From the NCBI RefSeq assembly GCF_000682675.1, contig NZ_AWFA01000003.1, positions 1 through 64,000 of the forward strand: 64,000 bases of DNA, read 5' to 3'. Positions 18,054 to 27,090 of this stretch are shown here, one piece after another. How positions within the stretch are numbered: position 1 is the first letter of the stretch; each line of letters begins with the position of its first letter. The translations under genes and the position numbers were made by a program. Origin of the DNA: Hyphomonas pacifica (GTDB lineage: Bacteria > Pseudomonadota > Alphaproteobacteria > Caulobacterales > Hyphomonadaceae). Under the pieces are notes generated by a model. That model was not told the origin of the DNA and did not search any database. It saw nothing but the letters and a program-made list of their open reading frames with translations.

Positions 18054-19472
18054 ATGGCAGGAGAAATTGGCCGCAAGACGGAGCACTGGGGCTCACGCTT
18101 TGGTTTCATCATGGCGTCAGTCGGTTCAGCCGTCGGACTCGGTAATTTCTGGAGATTTCCATACACGGCAGGGGAGAATGGCGGCGGTGCCTTCATCCTT
18201 TTCTACATTATTTGCGTTCTGCTGATCGGCCTGCCTCTGCTGATGGCGGAATATGCCATGGGCCGAAAGTCCGGCATGTCGGCCATTGAGGGCATACAGT
18301 CTCTGGCGCGTGCCGAAAGCCGGTCCCAGAATTGGGGCGTTGCGGGCTGGGTCGGATCTTTGACCTCTTTCTTTATCCTGTCCTTTTACATGGTGATTTC
18401 CACCTGGCTGATGGCCTTCCTGATCCAGTCCTTTGGCGGGTTTGAAGGCATGGACGCTGCCAGCTCCGGTCAGAACTTCGTGGATACGATTGGCCAGGGC
18501 GAGCATCCGATGCGGTCCAAATGGTACATGTTGGGCCTGCTGGCGGTCTTCCTGGTCGCGAACATCATCATTGTCGGGCGTGGTGTTAAGGGCGGGATCG
18601 AAAAGGCGGCGACCTTGCTGATGCCGGCCTTCTTCATCATGCTGCTGGTTGTGGTCGGCTTCTCGATTGCCAATGGCGATACGGGCAAGGCTGTGTCCTT
18701 CATCTTCGAACCGAAATGGGAAGATGTCGGCTTCAAAACCTTCCTTGCGGCGCTGGGCCAGGCCTTCTTCTCGCTCAGCATCGGTGTTGGCCTGATGATC
18801 ACCTATGGCGCCTATCTGGAGCCGGATACCAATATTCCGCGCTCTTCCGGCCTGATTGTTGCGTCCGATACGCTGGTCGCGCTGATCGCTGGCTTTGCGA
18901 TCTTCCCGATCGTCTTCTCGGCAGGCCTTGATCCGAGCAGCGGCCCAAGCCTGTTCTTCATCTCCATGCCGGTGGCGTTCGGCAGCATTCCGGGTGGGGC
19001 GATCATTGCGCCGGTCTTCTTCGGTCTCGCCCTGTTCGCTGCGTTCACCTCCTCCATCTCCCTGATGGAAGTGGCGGTATCCTGGCTGGAAGAGCGTCAG
19101 GGTGTGACCCGTCTCGGCGCGTCCATCGGCGTTGGCTATGTGTTGTTCATGATCGGCGCAGCTTACGTGTTCTCGCTGGAATATCTGGACTTCATGGACT
19201 TCATGACCGAGGGGCTGCTACTGCCGCTTGGCGGTCTGCTGGCGTCCTATTTTGCCGGTTGGGTGCTGAGCCGCGAGATGCTGACCTCGGAACTAGGCGA
19301 GGGCACGATCATGAATGCGTGGCGCTTCCTGATCCGCTGGTTCGTGCCGCCCTTTATCTTCCTGATCCTGGTGTTTGGTTTCATGGACAAGATCCAGGAC
19401 CAGTACCATGTGCCGCTGCCAGGCTTTCTGACCATGCTACTAGGGCCGAACTGGGTACCGCCAGCCGGCTGA
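18054..19472 (+). CDS. Neurotransmitter:sodium symporter family transporter
   Basis: The 472-residue LeuT-fold transporter uses the sodium gradient to import an amino acid or similar amine. Transmembrane helix 1 carries the family block GSAVGLGNFWRFPY, with the unwound GLGN region that binds sodium and substrate. GGGAFILFY follows in helix 2. About eleven or twelve hydrophobic segments are visible, and the length is close to bacterial homologues such as TnaT and MhsT. GGGGAGAGGG precedes the ATG. Substrate cannot be told. A strong terminator follows, so it is probably monocistronic. Confidence 0.93.
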   Translation: MAGEIGRKTEHWGSRFGFIMASVGSAVGLGNFWRFPYTAGENGGGAFILFYIICVLLIGLPLLMAEYAMGRKSGMSAIEGIQSLARAESRSQNWGVAGWVGSLTSFFILSFYMVISTWLMAFLIQSFGGFEGMDAASSGQNFVDTIGQGEHPMRSKWYMLGLLAVFLVANIIIVGRGVKGGIEKAATLLMPAFFIMLLVVVGFSIANGDTGKAVSFIFEPKWEDVGFKTFLAALGQAFFSLSIGVGLMITYGAYLEPDTNIPRSSGLIVASDTLVALIAGFAIFPIVFSAGLDPSSGPSLFFISMPVAFGSIPGGAIIAPVFFGLALFAAFTSSISLMEVAVSWLEERQGVTRLGASIGVGYVLFMIGAAYVFSLEYLDFMDFMTEGLLLPLGGLLASYFAGWVLSREMLTSELGEGTIMNAWRFLIRWFVPPFIFLILVFGFMDKIQDQYHVPLPGFLTMLLGPNWVPPAG

Positions 19473-19499
19473 GGGGCAGCCATCTAATTTCATGAAATC

Positions 19500-19524
19500 G
19501 GGGGCGGTTATCCGCCCCCTTTTT
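19500..19524 (+). terminator. Rho-independent terminator after the symporter gene
   Basis: GGGGGCGG (19500-19507) pairs with CCGCCCCC (19512-19519) around loop TTAT, followed by a T tract to 19524. From here to 19776 I see no gene; a 73-codon open frame beginning before the hairpin runs through it and is not credible. Confidence 0.92.
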
Positions 19525-19776
19525 CATGTCCGGACTGCAGGCGGGCGCGCGCGAATCCGGCGGGCATCAGGCCATGGCAAAGTGCACGCCGTCATCCGGT
19601 CCTCATGGGAGCGGATGGGTCCGGCAGAGCACCAGATCTGCAGGTCCAGTGGGCAGAAGGCTCAGGGTCGCAACCTGATCCCTCTGTTTGATATCCCTAC
19701 CTGCGGCGTCTGAGTTTTCTGCCCGCTACATTTCCTGACAAATCCGGAAGGCGAGGGGCCTGTCCGGCCCTTGGCG

Positions 19777-20766
19777 CTACCTGCCAATCAGGCTGGCATA
19801 CTTCACAGCGAAATCATCCGTTGCCTGAATCAGGCGATCAACAATACCAGGCTCCATGGACGAGTGGCCAGCATCCGGAATAATGTTCAGCTCAGCCCTC
19901 GGCCAAGCCTTTGACAGGGCCCATGCTGTCGACAGCGGTGTCACCACATCATAGCGCCCATGGACGATGACGCCGGGCACATCCTTCAGCTTGGTTTTTG
20001 CCTCTTCGAGCAGCCAGTTGTCTTGCGCGAAGAAGCCGCGATTGACGAAATAGTGGCACTCGATGCGTGCGAAGGCATCTACGAAATCATCCTCATTGAA
20101 GCGCGCAGGCGTCGTGGTCGGGCCCTTGATTGACAGGGTTTCGCCTTCCCAGCGGGCCCAGGCGCGGGCGGCTTCTACACGCGTCTGGCGGTCATCCCCG
20201 GTCAGGCGACGATGAAATGCCATCAGCAGGTCATCGCGCTCGTCTTCGGGGATAGGGGCAAGATAGCGGTCAAAGGCATCCGGGAACAGACGGCTTGCGC
20301 CGGACTGGTAGAACCACTGGATCTCAGCCTTTGAGACCAGGAAAATGCCGCGCAGGACGAGGCCCAGCGTGTTTTCCGGATGGCTGACCCCATAGGCGAG
20401 TGACAGTGTGGAGCCCCAGGAGCCGCCAAAGACGAGCCATTTCTGCACGCCGAGCATCTCGCGCAGCGCCTCCATGTCGTCGATCAGATCCCAAGTCGTA
20501 TTCTCACGCAATTCGGAATGCGGCGTGGAGCGTCCGCATCCTCTCTGGTCGAAAAGGATGATGCGATATTTCCCCGGATCGAAGAAACGCCTCATTTCCG
20601 GGCTTGAGCCGCCTCCGGGGCCTCCATGTACGGCAATAACCGGAATTCCCTCCGGATTGCCTGATTCTTCCCAATATATCTCGTGAATTTCGCTCACGCG
20701 GAGTCTGCCGGAGCGCCGGGACTCCAGTCTGGGGTACAAAATGCGGCGGGCGGGACGTCTGTTCAT
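19777..20766 (-). CDS. pip: Proline iminopeptidase
   Basis: A 329-residue alpha/beta hydrolase of peptidase family S33 that removes N-terminal proline from peptides. It has the oxyanion motif HGGPGGG, the block DQRGCGRSTPH, and the nucleophile elbow GGSWGS with the catalytic serine. The C-terminal GRYDVVTP and DAGHSS supply the Asp and His. The length fits the cytosolic prolyl aminopeptidases of proteobacteria. It is transcribed alone and is divergent from the lipoprotein gene at 20880. Confidence 0.94.
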   Translation of the reverse strand: MNRRPARRILYPRLESRRSGRLRVSEIHEIYWEESGNPEGIPVIAVHGGPGGGSSPEMRRFFDPGKYRIILFDQRGCGRSTPHSELRENTTWDLIDDMEALREMLGVQKWLVFGGSWGSTLSLAYGVSHPENTLGLVLRGIFLVSKAEIQWFYQSGASRLFPDAFDRYLAPIPEDERDDLLMAFHRRLTGDDRQTRVEAARAWARWEGETLSIKGPTTTPARFNEDDFVDAFARIECHYFVNRGFFAQDNWLLEEAKTKLKDVPGVIVHGRYDVVTPLSTAWALSKAWPRAELNIIPDAGHSSMEPGIVDRLIQATDDFAVKYASLIGR

Positions 20767-20879
20767 GCAGTCTTCACTTATTCTCAGCCAATATTAGCCT
20801 TGTTACTGGACTTAGTTCCTTACCGTTCGTAAACTTTACTGCAGGTGTGGTCCAATTCAGGTGTGCAGGTGGCTGTTAG

Positions 20880-21491
20880 ATGCGTAGTTTAGTTCTGGGT
20901 GTATCCCTATGCCTTCTGACGGGATGCGCAACCGTCTCTATGATTCCAGGCGAGGCATCCTTCGAGACAAGCCTTACACAGCACCAGTCTGCTCTTCGTA
21001 AAATTTCAGCTGATTATTGTGATGCAACGGTCGAGAATGGCTGGGTCGAGGCGTCCGGTGGACTGATGGGCTTTGCTAACACCCTGATCAATGGCCGCTC
21101 GGAAGAGGCGGAGGACTATGCTTCCCGCATCGGCGCGGCAAGCTCTGCCCCCTCTCTGGTCTTGGCCCGTATCGTTTCCGATACCCAGGCTGCCCGCAAT
21201 GGACTGTCCAATGTCAGCCGCGAAGCCCGCGATCTGCTCCGGTCTGAAGCAAATGATGCGGCAAGCCGCACGGATGTGATGAGCTATGAGCGCGCCCTTG
21301 TTCGCGCGCAGATGGCCTATCGCAATTTTCAGGGTGCGCTGGGCGAAGTTACGGCTCGCGAAGACATGGACATGGATGTTGCCCCTGTGGATCGCGAACT
21401 GAAAGCCTTTGCGGACACGATCGACAGTGCACGTGACACGGCCGATGGTCTGGCTGACAAATACGCCTCGCTGAGCAGCTCTTCCAGCTAG
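20880..21491 (+). CDS. Predicted lipoprotein of unknown function
   Basis: A 203-residue protein with a short lipoprotein signal peptide ending in the lipobox LTGC (Cys at residue 16). The mature part is mostly predicted helix, rich in Ala, Ser, Asp and Glu, with a Ser-rich C-terminus. I do not recognise a family. The stop codon overlaps the convergent DUF423 stop within CTAG (21488-21491). Confidence 0.75.
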   Translation: MRSLVLGVSLCLLTGCATVSMIPGEASFETSLTQHQSALRKISADYCDATVENGWVEASGGLMGFANTLINGRSEEAEDYASRIGAASSAPSLVLARIVSDTQAARNGLSNVSREARDLLRSEANDAASRTDVMSYERALVRAQMAYRNFQGALGEVTAREDMDMDVAPVDRELKAFADTIDSARDTADGLADKYASLSSSSS

Positions 21492-21844
21492 CCCTCGCTT
21501 CGTGTGGCGCCCCAGCCGCACAGCGCCCATCCCGCCAGAAATGACAAGCCGCCAATCGGCGTGATTGCGCCTGCCCAGCCAGGTGCTCCTAGCGCCAGCG
21601 CATACAGCGTTCCGGCAAAGATGACCGCGCCCACCAGCATCGCCCAGCCCCCTGCGCGGACCAGTCCGGCTCGTCCGCTGAGTGCAATGGCAAGCGCCGC
21701 CGCAGCGTGGGGCAGGGCATACATGGTCGCGGTGTTCCACCACTCATGGCCCTGAACGGTCAGTGTGCCATCAAGTGCATGGGCCCCGAACGCGCCAAGG
21801 GCGACAGCAAGAAATCCGACAAGGGCGGCTGCACGTGCAAGCAT
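21488..21844 (-). CDS. DUF423 family small membrane protein
   Basis: A 118-residue protein with four hydrophobic segments and the DUF423 (YgdD-like) signature: GAFGAHAL near residue 17, then WWNTATMYALPHAAAALA and the C-terminal PIGGLSFLAGWALCGW. These proteins sit in the inner membrane; no molecular role is established. The gene lies 32 bases after the thioesterase gene on the same strand, so the two may be co-transcribed. Confidence 0.88.
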   Translation of the reverse strand: MLARAAALVGFLAVALGAFGAHALDGTLTVQGHEWWNTATMYALPHAAAALAIALSGRAGLVRAGGWAMLVGAVIFAGTLYALALGAPGWAGAITPIGGLSFLAGWALCGWGATRSEG

Positions 21845-21876
21845 GGGTCAGTGTCTCTCCGACTGGTTGGTGTATA

Positions 21877-22311
21877 TTATGTCATACCACTGGGGGTGCG
21901 GGGAATGGCATAGGTGACAACCGCATGGCTGGAGGCTTTCTCTGCGCCCTCGATCCGCACATCCACATCCATCACAGCCAGTGCCTGGCCAATCTTCATC
22001 ACGCGCGCGTCCACGATCACGACATCCCCGATGCAGGGTCGTAGGAAATTGATATTGAGATTGCTGGTCACCGTCATCGGTTCCAGGCCTGTATAGGTCA
22101 TCACCGCAAAATAGGCGGCTGTATCGACCAGAGACATCTGTGTTGGCCCGGAGATATAGCCACCCGGTCGCAAATGGGTGTGGTCAGCTTTCAGGCGCAC
22201 CATGGCGCGGCCTTCTTCCATCAGGATGATTTCACTGGGGGGGTGGGCCGTATCCCTGTCAAAGGATCTTTGCAGATATGCGTTTGCCTCATCGGCCGTC
22301 ATTTTTGTCAT
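21877..22311 (-). CDS. PaaI-type hotdog thioesterase
   Basis: A 144-residue single hotdog-fold protein. The segment RPGGYISGPTQMSLVDTAAYFAVMT matches the PaaI family, where Gly and an acidic residue on the central helix (here D87) act in hydrolysis of acyl-CoA thioesters. The strand TSNLNINFLRPCIGDVVIVDARV is also typical. The acyl substrate is unknown. Upstream of DUF423 on the minus strand, it is divergent from the gene at 22419. Confidence 0.85.
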   Translation of the reverse strand: MTKMTADEANAYLQRSFDRDTAHPPSEIILMEEGRAMVRLKADHTHLRPGGYISGPTQMSLVDTAAYFAVMTYTGLEPMTVTSNLNINFLRPCIGDVVIVDARVMKIGQALAVMDVDVRIEGAEKASSHAVVTYAIPRTPSGMT

Positions 22312-22418
22312 GGGTCTTGCCCTCCCTCTGCGTCACGTCTTGAACCGCGCGTTTGCCTCGTCCACCCTAGCCGGGAGATGTCGCCCGCCAAGTGGTGACC
22401 CAGAGGAAGGGAACGCCC

Positions 22419-23531
22419 ATGCTGACCGCCGGAGATGAATATCCTATCCACCAGACCCCTGAGCCGGTGGCCTATGCCGGGTCTGATCGGAATTTCTATG
22501 ACCGCTATTTTTTCAATGGGTATTCAGCAGATGGCAAAACCTTCTTCGCTGCGGCGATGGGCATCTATCCGCATCTGAACATCATAGACGCTGCCGTTTC
22601 TGTTTTACGCGACGGCAAACAGCATTCGGTTTTCTTTTCCCGCTCTCTGAACATGGAGCGGATGAATACATTTGTGGGCGGCTTTTCCGTGGAAGTGATT
22701 GAGCCGCTGAAGCGGGTCAGGCTGAAAGTGGAAGAGACAGAAGGCATCGCGCTGGACGTGGAGTTTGAGGGGCGGGCCTTCCCGATTGAGGAGCCGCGCT
22801 TCACTCGCCGTCAAGGACCACGTATGCTGATGGATGTGACGCGCATGACGCAGAATGGCCGTTGGTCCGGTATACTGCGTCTCGACGGGCATGAGTTCAA
22901 TGTGACGCCCGATAGCTGGATGGGCACGCGCGACCGCAGCTGGGGTGTGCGGCCGATCGGGGCGCAGGATACCCAGCCGCTTATCCCAGCCCTGCCGCCG
23001 CAATTTTACTGGATCTGGACCCCGACGAATTTTCCGAACCTCTCAATGTTCTATCATGTGAACCATGATGAAGCAGGCGAAGCCTGGAATACGCGCGCTG
23101 TATTGGCCATGGATGGTGCAGGGCAGGGGGAGCTGATTCACCTCGAAAAGCCGCACATGGATATCAAATATGCCCGCGGCACACGGCGCATGCAGTCTGC
23201 CATGCTCCACCTGGAAGACGGGCAGGGAAATCCGCACACGGTCAGCTTTGAGCCAATGGGAAGTTTCTTGATGAAGGGAATAGGTTACGGGCATCCGGAC
23301 CGCCGACATGGATCCTATCATGGAGAGGAATTGTCCGTTCTCAGAGAGGATTATGAGCCGGGCAAGATGCCATGGCAGGATCCTGAAAATCTGCATATTC
23401 AGGAAATTGCCATGGCGCGGCATCAAGGACCGGACGGACTGTCCTCCGAAGGCATTGGCGCGTATGAGCAGCTATTCCTGGGGCCTCATGTGCCCAGCGG
23501 CTTCAAGGATATTCTGGACGGCGCGGCCTAG
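22419..23531 (+). CDS. Conserved hypothetical protein, unrecognised beta-rich family
   Basis: A 370-residue soluble protein without signal peptide or membrane span. It is rich in Trp, Tyr and His with repeated beta-strand-like segments, for example RSLNMERMNTFVGGFSVEVI and TPDSWMGTRDRSWGVRPIG. The alternation recalls AttH/CrtC-like lipocalin-type folds, but I cannot assign it. ATG 22419 is chosen over GTG 22392 because AGAGGAAGGGA ends 6 bases before it. Its stop overlaps the convergent TetR gene stop in CTAG. Confidence 0.7.
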   Translation: MLTAGDEYPIHQTPEPVAYAGSDRNFYDRYFFNGYSADGKTFFAAAMGIYPHLNIIDAAVSVLRDGKQHSVFFSRSLNMERMNTFVGGFSVEVIEPLKRVRLKVEETEGIALDVEFEGRAFPIEEPRFTRRQGPRMLMDVTRMTQNGRWSGILRLDGHEFNVTPDSWMGTRDRSWGVRPIGAQDTQPLIPALPPQFYWIWTPTNFPNLSMFYHVNHDEAGEAWNTRAVLAMDGAGQGELIHLEKPHMDIKYARGTRRMQSAMLHLEDGQGNPHTVSFEPMGSFLMKGIGYGHPDRRHGSYHGEELSVLREDYEPGKMPWQDPENLHIQEIAMARHQGPDGLSSEGIGAYEQLFLGPHVPSGFKDILDGAA

Positions 23532-24166
23532 ACCGGATGGGGCGCGACACCGTTCAAGAATATATCCACCGCTCGTCTTACGGTAGACTCAACTTCTTCC
23601 TGTGTCGGGCGGAAGCCTGAATCCAGCAGGGCCCGCGATTGCAGGCCCATGCGCACCATGTCCAAAAACAGGCTGGCCAGCTGGGTCGGGTTCTCCGCAT
23701 TGATCTCTCCAGCCTCTTCCCGGTCTCTGAGATAAGCCGCCAGGGCTACACGCACCTTGTCAGGGCCTTTTTCCGAGAAGGATTTTGCGACGTCCGGAAA
23801 CTGGCGTGCCAGGCCCACGATCAGGCGATAGGTTTCCAGCGAGTCCGGGCGCGTCAATTGTGAAACGAACTGAATGCCTATCCTGTTAAGTCCTTCGCGC
23901 ACAGGCGCGTGGGTCTGGGATTCAACTTTCATGGCATGCGTGATTTCTGACAGGCTTTCATCCAGCATCGCCAGGAAGATACCTTTCTTGTCGCCAAACT
24001 GGTTGTAGAGGGTCGTCAGCGAACCACCGGCCCGGCGGACGATTTCCGACATGTTTGCGGCTTCGTATCCTTGCTCAAGGAAGACTTGGCGGGCTGCCTG
24101 AAGAAACGCCTTGCGACGCAGCTCGGCGCGATTATTCGCGATGGGGGGAGAGTCAGGAGAGGGCAT
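23528..24166 (-). CDS. TetR/AcrR family transcriptional repressor
   Basis: A 212-residue regulator. The N-terminal helix-turn-helix (about 14-60) includes FLEQGYEAANMSEIVRRAGGSLTTLYNQFGDKKGIF, the conserved TetR core. The C-terminal ligand-binding domain resembles the AcrR_C group. It is divergent from emrA-emrB-like genes, and two palindromes in the 110-bp gap are suitable operators. The simplest reading is that it represses the efflux pair and itself until a toxic ligand binds. Confidence 0.93.
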   Translation of the reverse strand: MPSPDSPPIANNRAELRRKAFLQAARQVFLEQGYEAANMSEIVRRAGGSLTTLYNQFGDKKGIFLAMLDESLSEITHAMKVESQTHAPVREGLNRIGIQFVSQLTRPDSLETYRLIVGLARQFPDVAKSFSEKGPDKVRVALAAYLRDREEAGEINAENPTQLASLFLDMVRMGLQSRALLDSGFRPTQEEVESTVRRAVDIFLNGVAPHPV

Positions 24167-24192
24167 TTATGTAAGCGTGACTTGATTCTTGT

Positions 24193-24206
24193 GTAATGAT
24201 CATTAC
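24193..24206. promoter_or_regulatory. TetR operator candidate 1
   Basis: GTAATGATCATTAC is a perfect 14-bp palindrome, 27 bases upstream of the tetR start. Its half site GTAAT is shared with a second palindrome centred 26 bp away. Confidence 0.8.
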
Positions 24207-24218
24207 TTTCGGATCGGT

Positions 24219-24232
24219 GTAATCATTATTAC
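24219..24232. promoter_or_regulatory. TetR operator candidate 2
   Basis: GTAATCATTATTAC has the same GTAAT/ATTAC arms around a 4-bp centre and lies 45 bases before the emrA-like start. Together the two sites could repress both divergent promoters. Confidence 0.78.
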
Positions 24233-24276
24233 ATATTTTCGGGGTTTATACATCCTGTAGCTGAGAAGATGATGCC

Positions 24277-25521
24277 ATGAACGTGCGCTTCCTGAAAAAA
24301 TCTCCGCAATCTGATGCCGAAGTGGCGAAAGGGGAGGGAGCTCCCTTGCCATTGAATGATGATATGCCGATAGCGCAAACAGACAAGGAAGAAGACGGTC
24401 GCCTTAGCCCGCGCCGCATCATCATGATGCTGGTCGCTGCGGTGGCTGTTCTTGCCATTGGGTACAAGGCCGTGGACTGGTTTGTTGCAGGCCGGTTCGA
24501 AGTCTCAACCAATAACGCCTATATCCGTGCGGACATCGCGACGATTGCCCCGAAAGTGCAGGGTTATGTCACCAATGTGCATGTTCTGGACAACCAGCAA
24601 GTGAAGGCAGGCGACCTGCTCGTGACGCTGGAGAGCGCCGATTATGCAGCGCAACTCGCCGAAGCAGAAGCGACCCTGTCGCAGGCTGAAGCAAATGCTG
24701 TGCAGTTGCGGGCAAGGGTTGCCTCAGCAGAAGCCGCTCTTGAAACGGCCCAATCAGAGATTTCCGCCCAGCGTGACCGTCTGGCAGAGGCCTCTGCGCA
24801 GGCCGATGCCGCTGCGGCGAATGCTAACCTCTCGGCCTCAGACTACACCCGCTACGAAGAGCTGGCAGCGAGGGGACATTATCCGAAGGCGGCGCTGGAA
24901 GCGGTTGCCTCCAAGGACAAGGCCTCTCAGGCCAGTCTGCAGCAAAGTCGCGCCGCCATTACAACCCGCCGGAGTGAACTAAGCGTTTCTCAGGCCTCTT
25001 ACCACCGCGCCCAGGAAGAGTTGAGCGCCGCAAAGGCAGCTGTGACCGGTGCCGATGCCAACGTGGAAGCCGCACGGGCCCGTGTGGATGCGGCGAAACT
25101 GAATGCTGCCCGTACCGAATTGCGTGCGCCAATTGACGGTGTTGTGGCAAATCGTGCGGTGACAGAAGGCCAGTTGATGAATCCCGGCCAGCAAGCCATG
25201 TCCGTCGTGCCGATCCAGTCATCTTATATCATCGCGAATTTCAAGGAAACGCAGGTTGAGAACATGCGGGAAGGCCAGCCCGTGCATGTACGTGTGGATG
25301 CCTATCCGGGCCTGAAAGTTGAAGGCTATCTTGCCTCCATCGCCCCGGCGACGGGCTCCCAGTTCAGCCTTATCCCGCAGGATACGGCGACGGGCAATTT
25401 TACCAAGATCGTGCAACGTGTGCCTGTGCGGATCGACCTGTCAGATCACGCGCTTGCCACGGGGCTGATGCGGCCTGGCCTCTCGGTTGAGGTAACGGTT
25501 GTCACACGGAATGATGGCTGA
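24277..25521 (+). CDS. HlyD/EmrA-type periplasmic adaptor
   Basis: A 414-residue membrane-fusion protein. A cytoplasmic N-terminus of about 45 residues is followed by one membrane span (about 48-70) and the lipoyl-like half motif STNNAYIRADIATIAPKVQGYV. A long helical hairpin (about 120-270) rich in Ala, Gln and Glu comes next, then the second lipoyl half with LRAPIDGVVANRAVTEGQLM and a beta-barrel domain. It bridges an inner-membrane transporter to an outer-membrane channel. The transporter gene follows after 5 bases; no TolC-like gene is in the window. Confidence 0.93.
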   Translation: MNVRFLKKSPQSDAEVAKGEGAPLPLNDDMPIAQTDKEEDGRLSPRRIIMMLVAAVAVLAIGYKAVDWFVAGRFEVSTNNAYIRADIATIAPKVQGYVTNVHVLDNQQVKAGDLLVTLESADYAAQLAEAEATLSQAEANAVQLRARVASAEAALETAQSEISAQRDRLAEASAQADAAAANANLSASDYTRYEELAARGHYPKAALEAVASKDKASQASLQQSRAAITTRRSELSVSQASYHRAQEELSAAKAAVTGADANVEAARARVDAAKLNAARTELRAPIDGVVANRAVTEGQLMNPGQQAMSVVPIQSSYIIANFKETQVENMREGQPVHVRVDAYPGLKVEGYLASIAPATGSQFSLIPQDTATGNFTKIVQRVPVRIDLSDHALATGLMRPGLSVEVTVVTRNDG

Positions 25522-25526
25522 GTGTC

Positions 25527-27086
25527 ATGCAAGAGCAGACGCTTTCCCGGGGTGAACTGATCCGGCTGAACCTTGGCTTTCTGGCCATGGTCATTGGCAT
25601 GTTCATGGCCATTCTTGATATCCAGATCGTCGCCAGTTCAATCAATGAAATTCAGGCGGCCATGTCGGCCAGTTCCGAAGAGATCGCCTGGGTTCAGACT
25701 GGGTATCTGATTGCGGAAGTTGTCGGTATCCCGCTGTCTGGATTCCTGAACCGGGTGTTCGGGATGCGCAAGCTGTTCGTTATGTCCGCAGGCGGATTTG
25801 TGCTGTCGAGCGTGATGTGTGCGATGGCGTGGGACCTGCAATCCCTCATCGCTTTCCGTGCCATTCAGGGCTTTGCCGGCGCTGCCATGGTGCCGACCAC
25901 GATGGCCGCTGCCTTTACACTGTTCCCAGGCGGACGGTCCATGACCCAGCAGGTGATGATTGGCATGGTAGCAACACTGGCCCCTTCCATCGGGCCGACG
26001 CTGGGTGGATGGATCACGCAGCATATGAGCTGGCACTGGCTGTTTTTGGTCAATGTTCTGCCGGGCATTATTGCCATCGGGGCCGTCTGGTGGCTGATCC
26101 CGCGCCAGAAGATGAACATGAATCTGCTGAAGCGTCTGGATGTGATGGCGCTGATCGCCATGGCGCTGTTTCTGGGGTTGCTGGAATGGGTGGTCGATGA
26201 AGGCCCGGGGGAAAACTGGCTGGAAAGCCGCGAAATCTGGGAGGCGGGGATTGTCTGCCTGATCGCGGCGGCAGTGTTTTTCTGGCGCGTGTCGAAGAAT
26301 GACACACCGCTGGTTGATCTTACCGTCTTCAAGGACCGGAACTTTGCATCTGGTGCCTTCATTGGCTCCATCATGGGCTTTGGCCTCTATGGCGCGACCT
26401 TTATCCTACCGCTCTTTCTGGCGCAGGTGAGAGGGTATTCCTCATTCCAGATCGGTCAGATCATGAGTGTGGCAGGCATTGCCATGTTCCTGTCTGGGCC
26501 TGTGGCAGGTGCACTGACACGGCGGCTGGATGCCCGCATCGTTGTGGCATTGGGGCTTTGCCTGGCGGCAAGTGGCACATGGCTGAATGGCCATCTGACC
26601 AGTCAGAGCGGGTTTAATGAATTACTTTGGGCGCAGGCGCTGCGCGGCAGCGGCCTTATCCTGACCATGGTGCCCGTGACCAATCTGGCGCTCGGCACAT
26701 TGCCGCCGGAACGGGTGGCGAATGCGTCCGGCCTGTTCACGGTCTGCCGAAATTTGGGCGGCGCAATTGGCATCTCGGTGCTGACGACCATGCTGCAGCA
26801 TTATAATCGTCTGCATCAGCAAGAGATTTTTGCCGGGCTTTCGCCTGCGCGCCCTGAAGTGCAAGGTTTCCTGGCTGCGGCAAAGTCACGGCTGGAGGCA
26901 GCAGGAGTGGCAGACCCCGAAACTGCAGCTATGGCGCAACTGGTCATGCGGGCCAAGCTGGAGGCGACGGTGATGACCTACAACAATCTGTTCATGACGA
27001 TGTCCATGTCATTCGCCATGGTGGTCCTGATCGTCCTGATGCTGGATAAACCGAAGACGGCGCCTTCCGCACAGCCAGCCCATTAG
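25527..27086 (+). CDS. EmrB/QacA-type (DHA2) MFS efflux transporter
   Basis: A 519-residue major-facilitator transporter with about 14 hydrophobic segments, as in the DHA2 family. The first helix has MFMAILDIQIVASSINEIQ (the motif D1 Asp region). Motif A is represented by GFLNRVFGMRKLFV and motif C by the GPTLGGWI segment. It exports drugs or other amphiphiles by proton antiport, with the adaptor encoded just upstream. The convergent dipeptide epimerase gene ends 4 bases after its stop. Confidence 0.94.
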   Translation: MQEQTLSRGELIRLNLGFLAMVIGMFMAILDIQIVASSINEIQAAMSASSEEIAWVQTGYLIAEVVGIPLSGFLNRVFGMRKLFVMSAGGFVLSSVMCAMAWDLQSLIAFRAIQGFAGAAMVPTTMAAAFTLFPGGRSMTQQVMIGMVATLAPSIGPTLGGWITQHMSWHWLFLVNVLPGIIAIGAVWWLIPRQKMNMNLLKRLDVMALIAMALFLGLLEWVVDEGPGENWLESREIWEAGIVCLIAAAVFFWRVSKNDTPLVDLTVFKDRNFASGAFIGSIMGFGLYGATFILPLFLAQVRGYSSFQIGQIMSVAGIAMFLSGPVAGALTRRLDARIVVALGLCLAASGTWLNGHLTSQSGFNELLWAQALRGSGLILTMVPVTNLALGTLPPERVANASGLFTVCRNLGGAIGISVLTTMLQHYNRLHQQEIFAGLSPARPEVQGFLAAAKSRLEAAGVADPETAAMAQLVMRAKLEATVMTYNNLFMTMSMSFAMVVLIVLMLDKPKTAPSAQPAH

Positions 27087-27090
27087 ATTC

